Part shown: piece after piece, positions 7,150-7,334 of the stretch
How the letters are laid out: the number at the start of each line of letters is the position of its first letter
Position numbering within the stretch: the first letter of the stretch is position 1
Assembly (NCBI GenBank): GCA_016875955.1
Contig: VGOH01000053.1
Span: forward strand, 1-7,334
DNA: 7,334 nt
Reading direction: 5' to 3'
From: Chloroflexota bacterium
GTDB lineage: Bacteria; Chloroflexota; Dehalococcoidia; Dehalococcoidales; RBG-16-60-22
The notes under the pieces: model-generated
What the model was told of the DNA's origin: nothing
Database searches by the model: none
What the model saw: the letters and a program-made list of their open reading frames with translations, nothing else
Made by a program: the position numbers and the translations under genes

Positions 7150-7334
7150 ATGAAGGTTATGTGTTCTTGGTGTGGCCGGGATACGGGGGAGAAAGATGGC
7201 AAGAGTGTAGAGGGGGTTTCTCACGGTATTTGCGGGCGCTGCGTGGCTAAGTTAGAGGCCAAGCGAGCGATTAATCACTCGGCTATGCCGAGATTCAATG
7301 TTCTAATCCAATACCTGTCCAATCATATTTCCCT
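7150..7334 (+). CDS. Small double-CxxC (probable zinc-binding) protein, 3' end cut off by the window
   Basis: Sixty-one codons are open to the right edge, preceded by an in-frame TAA at 7144, so the start must be ATG 7150 or later (ATG 7159 is the next). The Shine-Dalgarno is weak (GGCGGA-like, 7138-7143). The protein has CSWC (residues 5-8) and CGRC (28-31), 20 residues between the pairs, as in zinc-ribbon or rubredoxin-like knuckles. The phrase VSHGICGRC resembles the SHGICPxC-type segment found in small proteins and sensor-associated tails of environmental bacteria. No membrane segment or signal peptide is visible. It is transcribed away from glgE and nothing ties it to glucan metabolism. 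The function is not recognised, and it could be the N-terminus of a larger protein. Confidence 0.6.
   Translation, partial: MKVMCSWCGRDTGEKDGKSVEGVSHGICGRCVAKLEAKRAINHSAMPRFNVLIQYLSNHIS

Overview
The window carries one tight minus-strand gene block covering almost its whole length, a divergent intergenic control region near the right edge, and the start of a small plus-strand gene. Read 5'->3' on the minus strand, the order is glgE (6875-4845), a treS/maltokinase fusion (4885-1517), then malQ (from 1515, running off the left edge). glgE overlaps treS by 41 nt, and malQ starts 1 nt after the treS stop. The three are almost certainly one transcript with coupled translation.

Together the genes encode the core of the GlgE route of alpha-glucan synthesis. 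TreS interconverts trehalose and maltose, the fused kinase domain makes maltose 1-phosphate, and GlgE transfers the maltosyl unit onto alpha-1,4-glucan. MalQ (4-alpha-glucanotransferase) can then redistribute chain length, or feed glucose and maltodextrins back. No branching enzyme (GlgB), ADP-glucose enzyme or trehalose synthesis gene lies in the window. They may sit past the left edge or elsewhere in the genome.

The region from 6876 to 7149 (about 270 bp) is AT-rich and has no gene. It holds a plausible sigma70-type promoter for the glgE block, with a 7+7 bp inverted repeat across its -35 hexamer that looks like an operator, and a weaker candidate promoter in the plus direction. The plus-strand gene (7150 to the right edge) encodes a short protein with two CxxC pairs, probably zinc-binding and of unknown role.

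The organism is a bacterium of moderate GC content. GlgE with a TreS-Mak fusion is spread over several phyla (Actinobacteria, Proteobacteria, Chloroflexi and others). My weak guess is an environmental Chloroflexota-like lineage, but nothing in the window is decisive. The pathway itself is well described and I do not see an unknown system. The parts worth a second look are the control region, the A7 tract inside the glgE/treS overlap, and malQ as the third gene.
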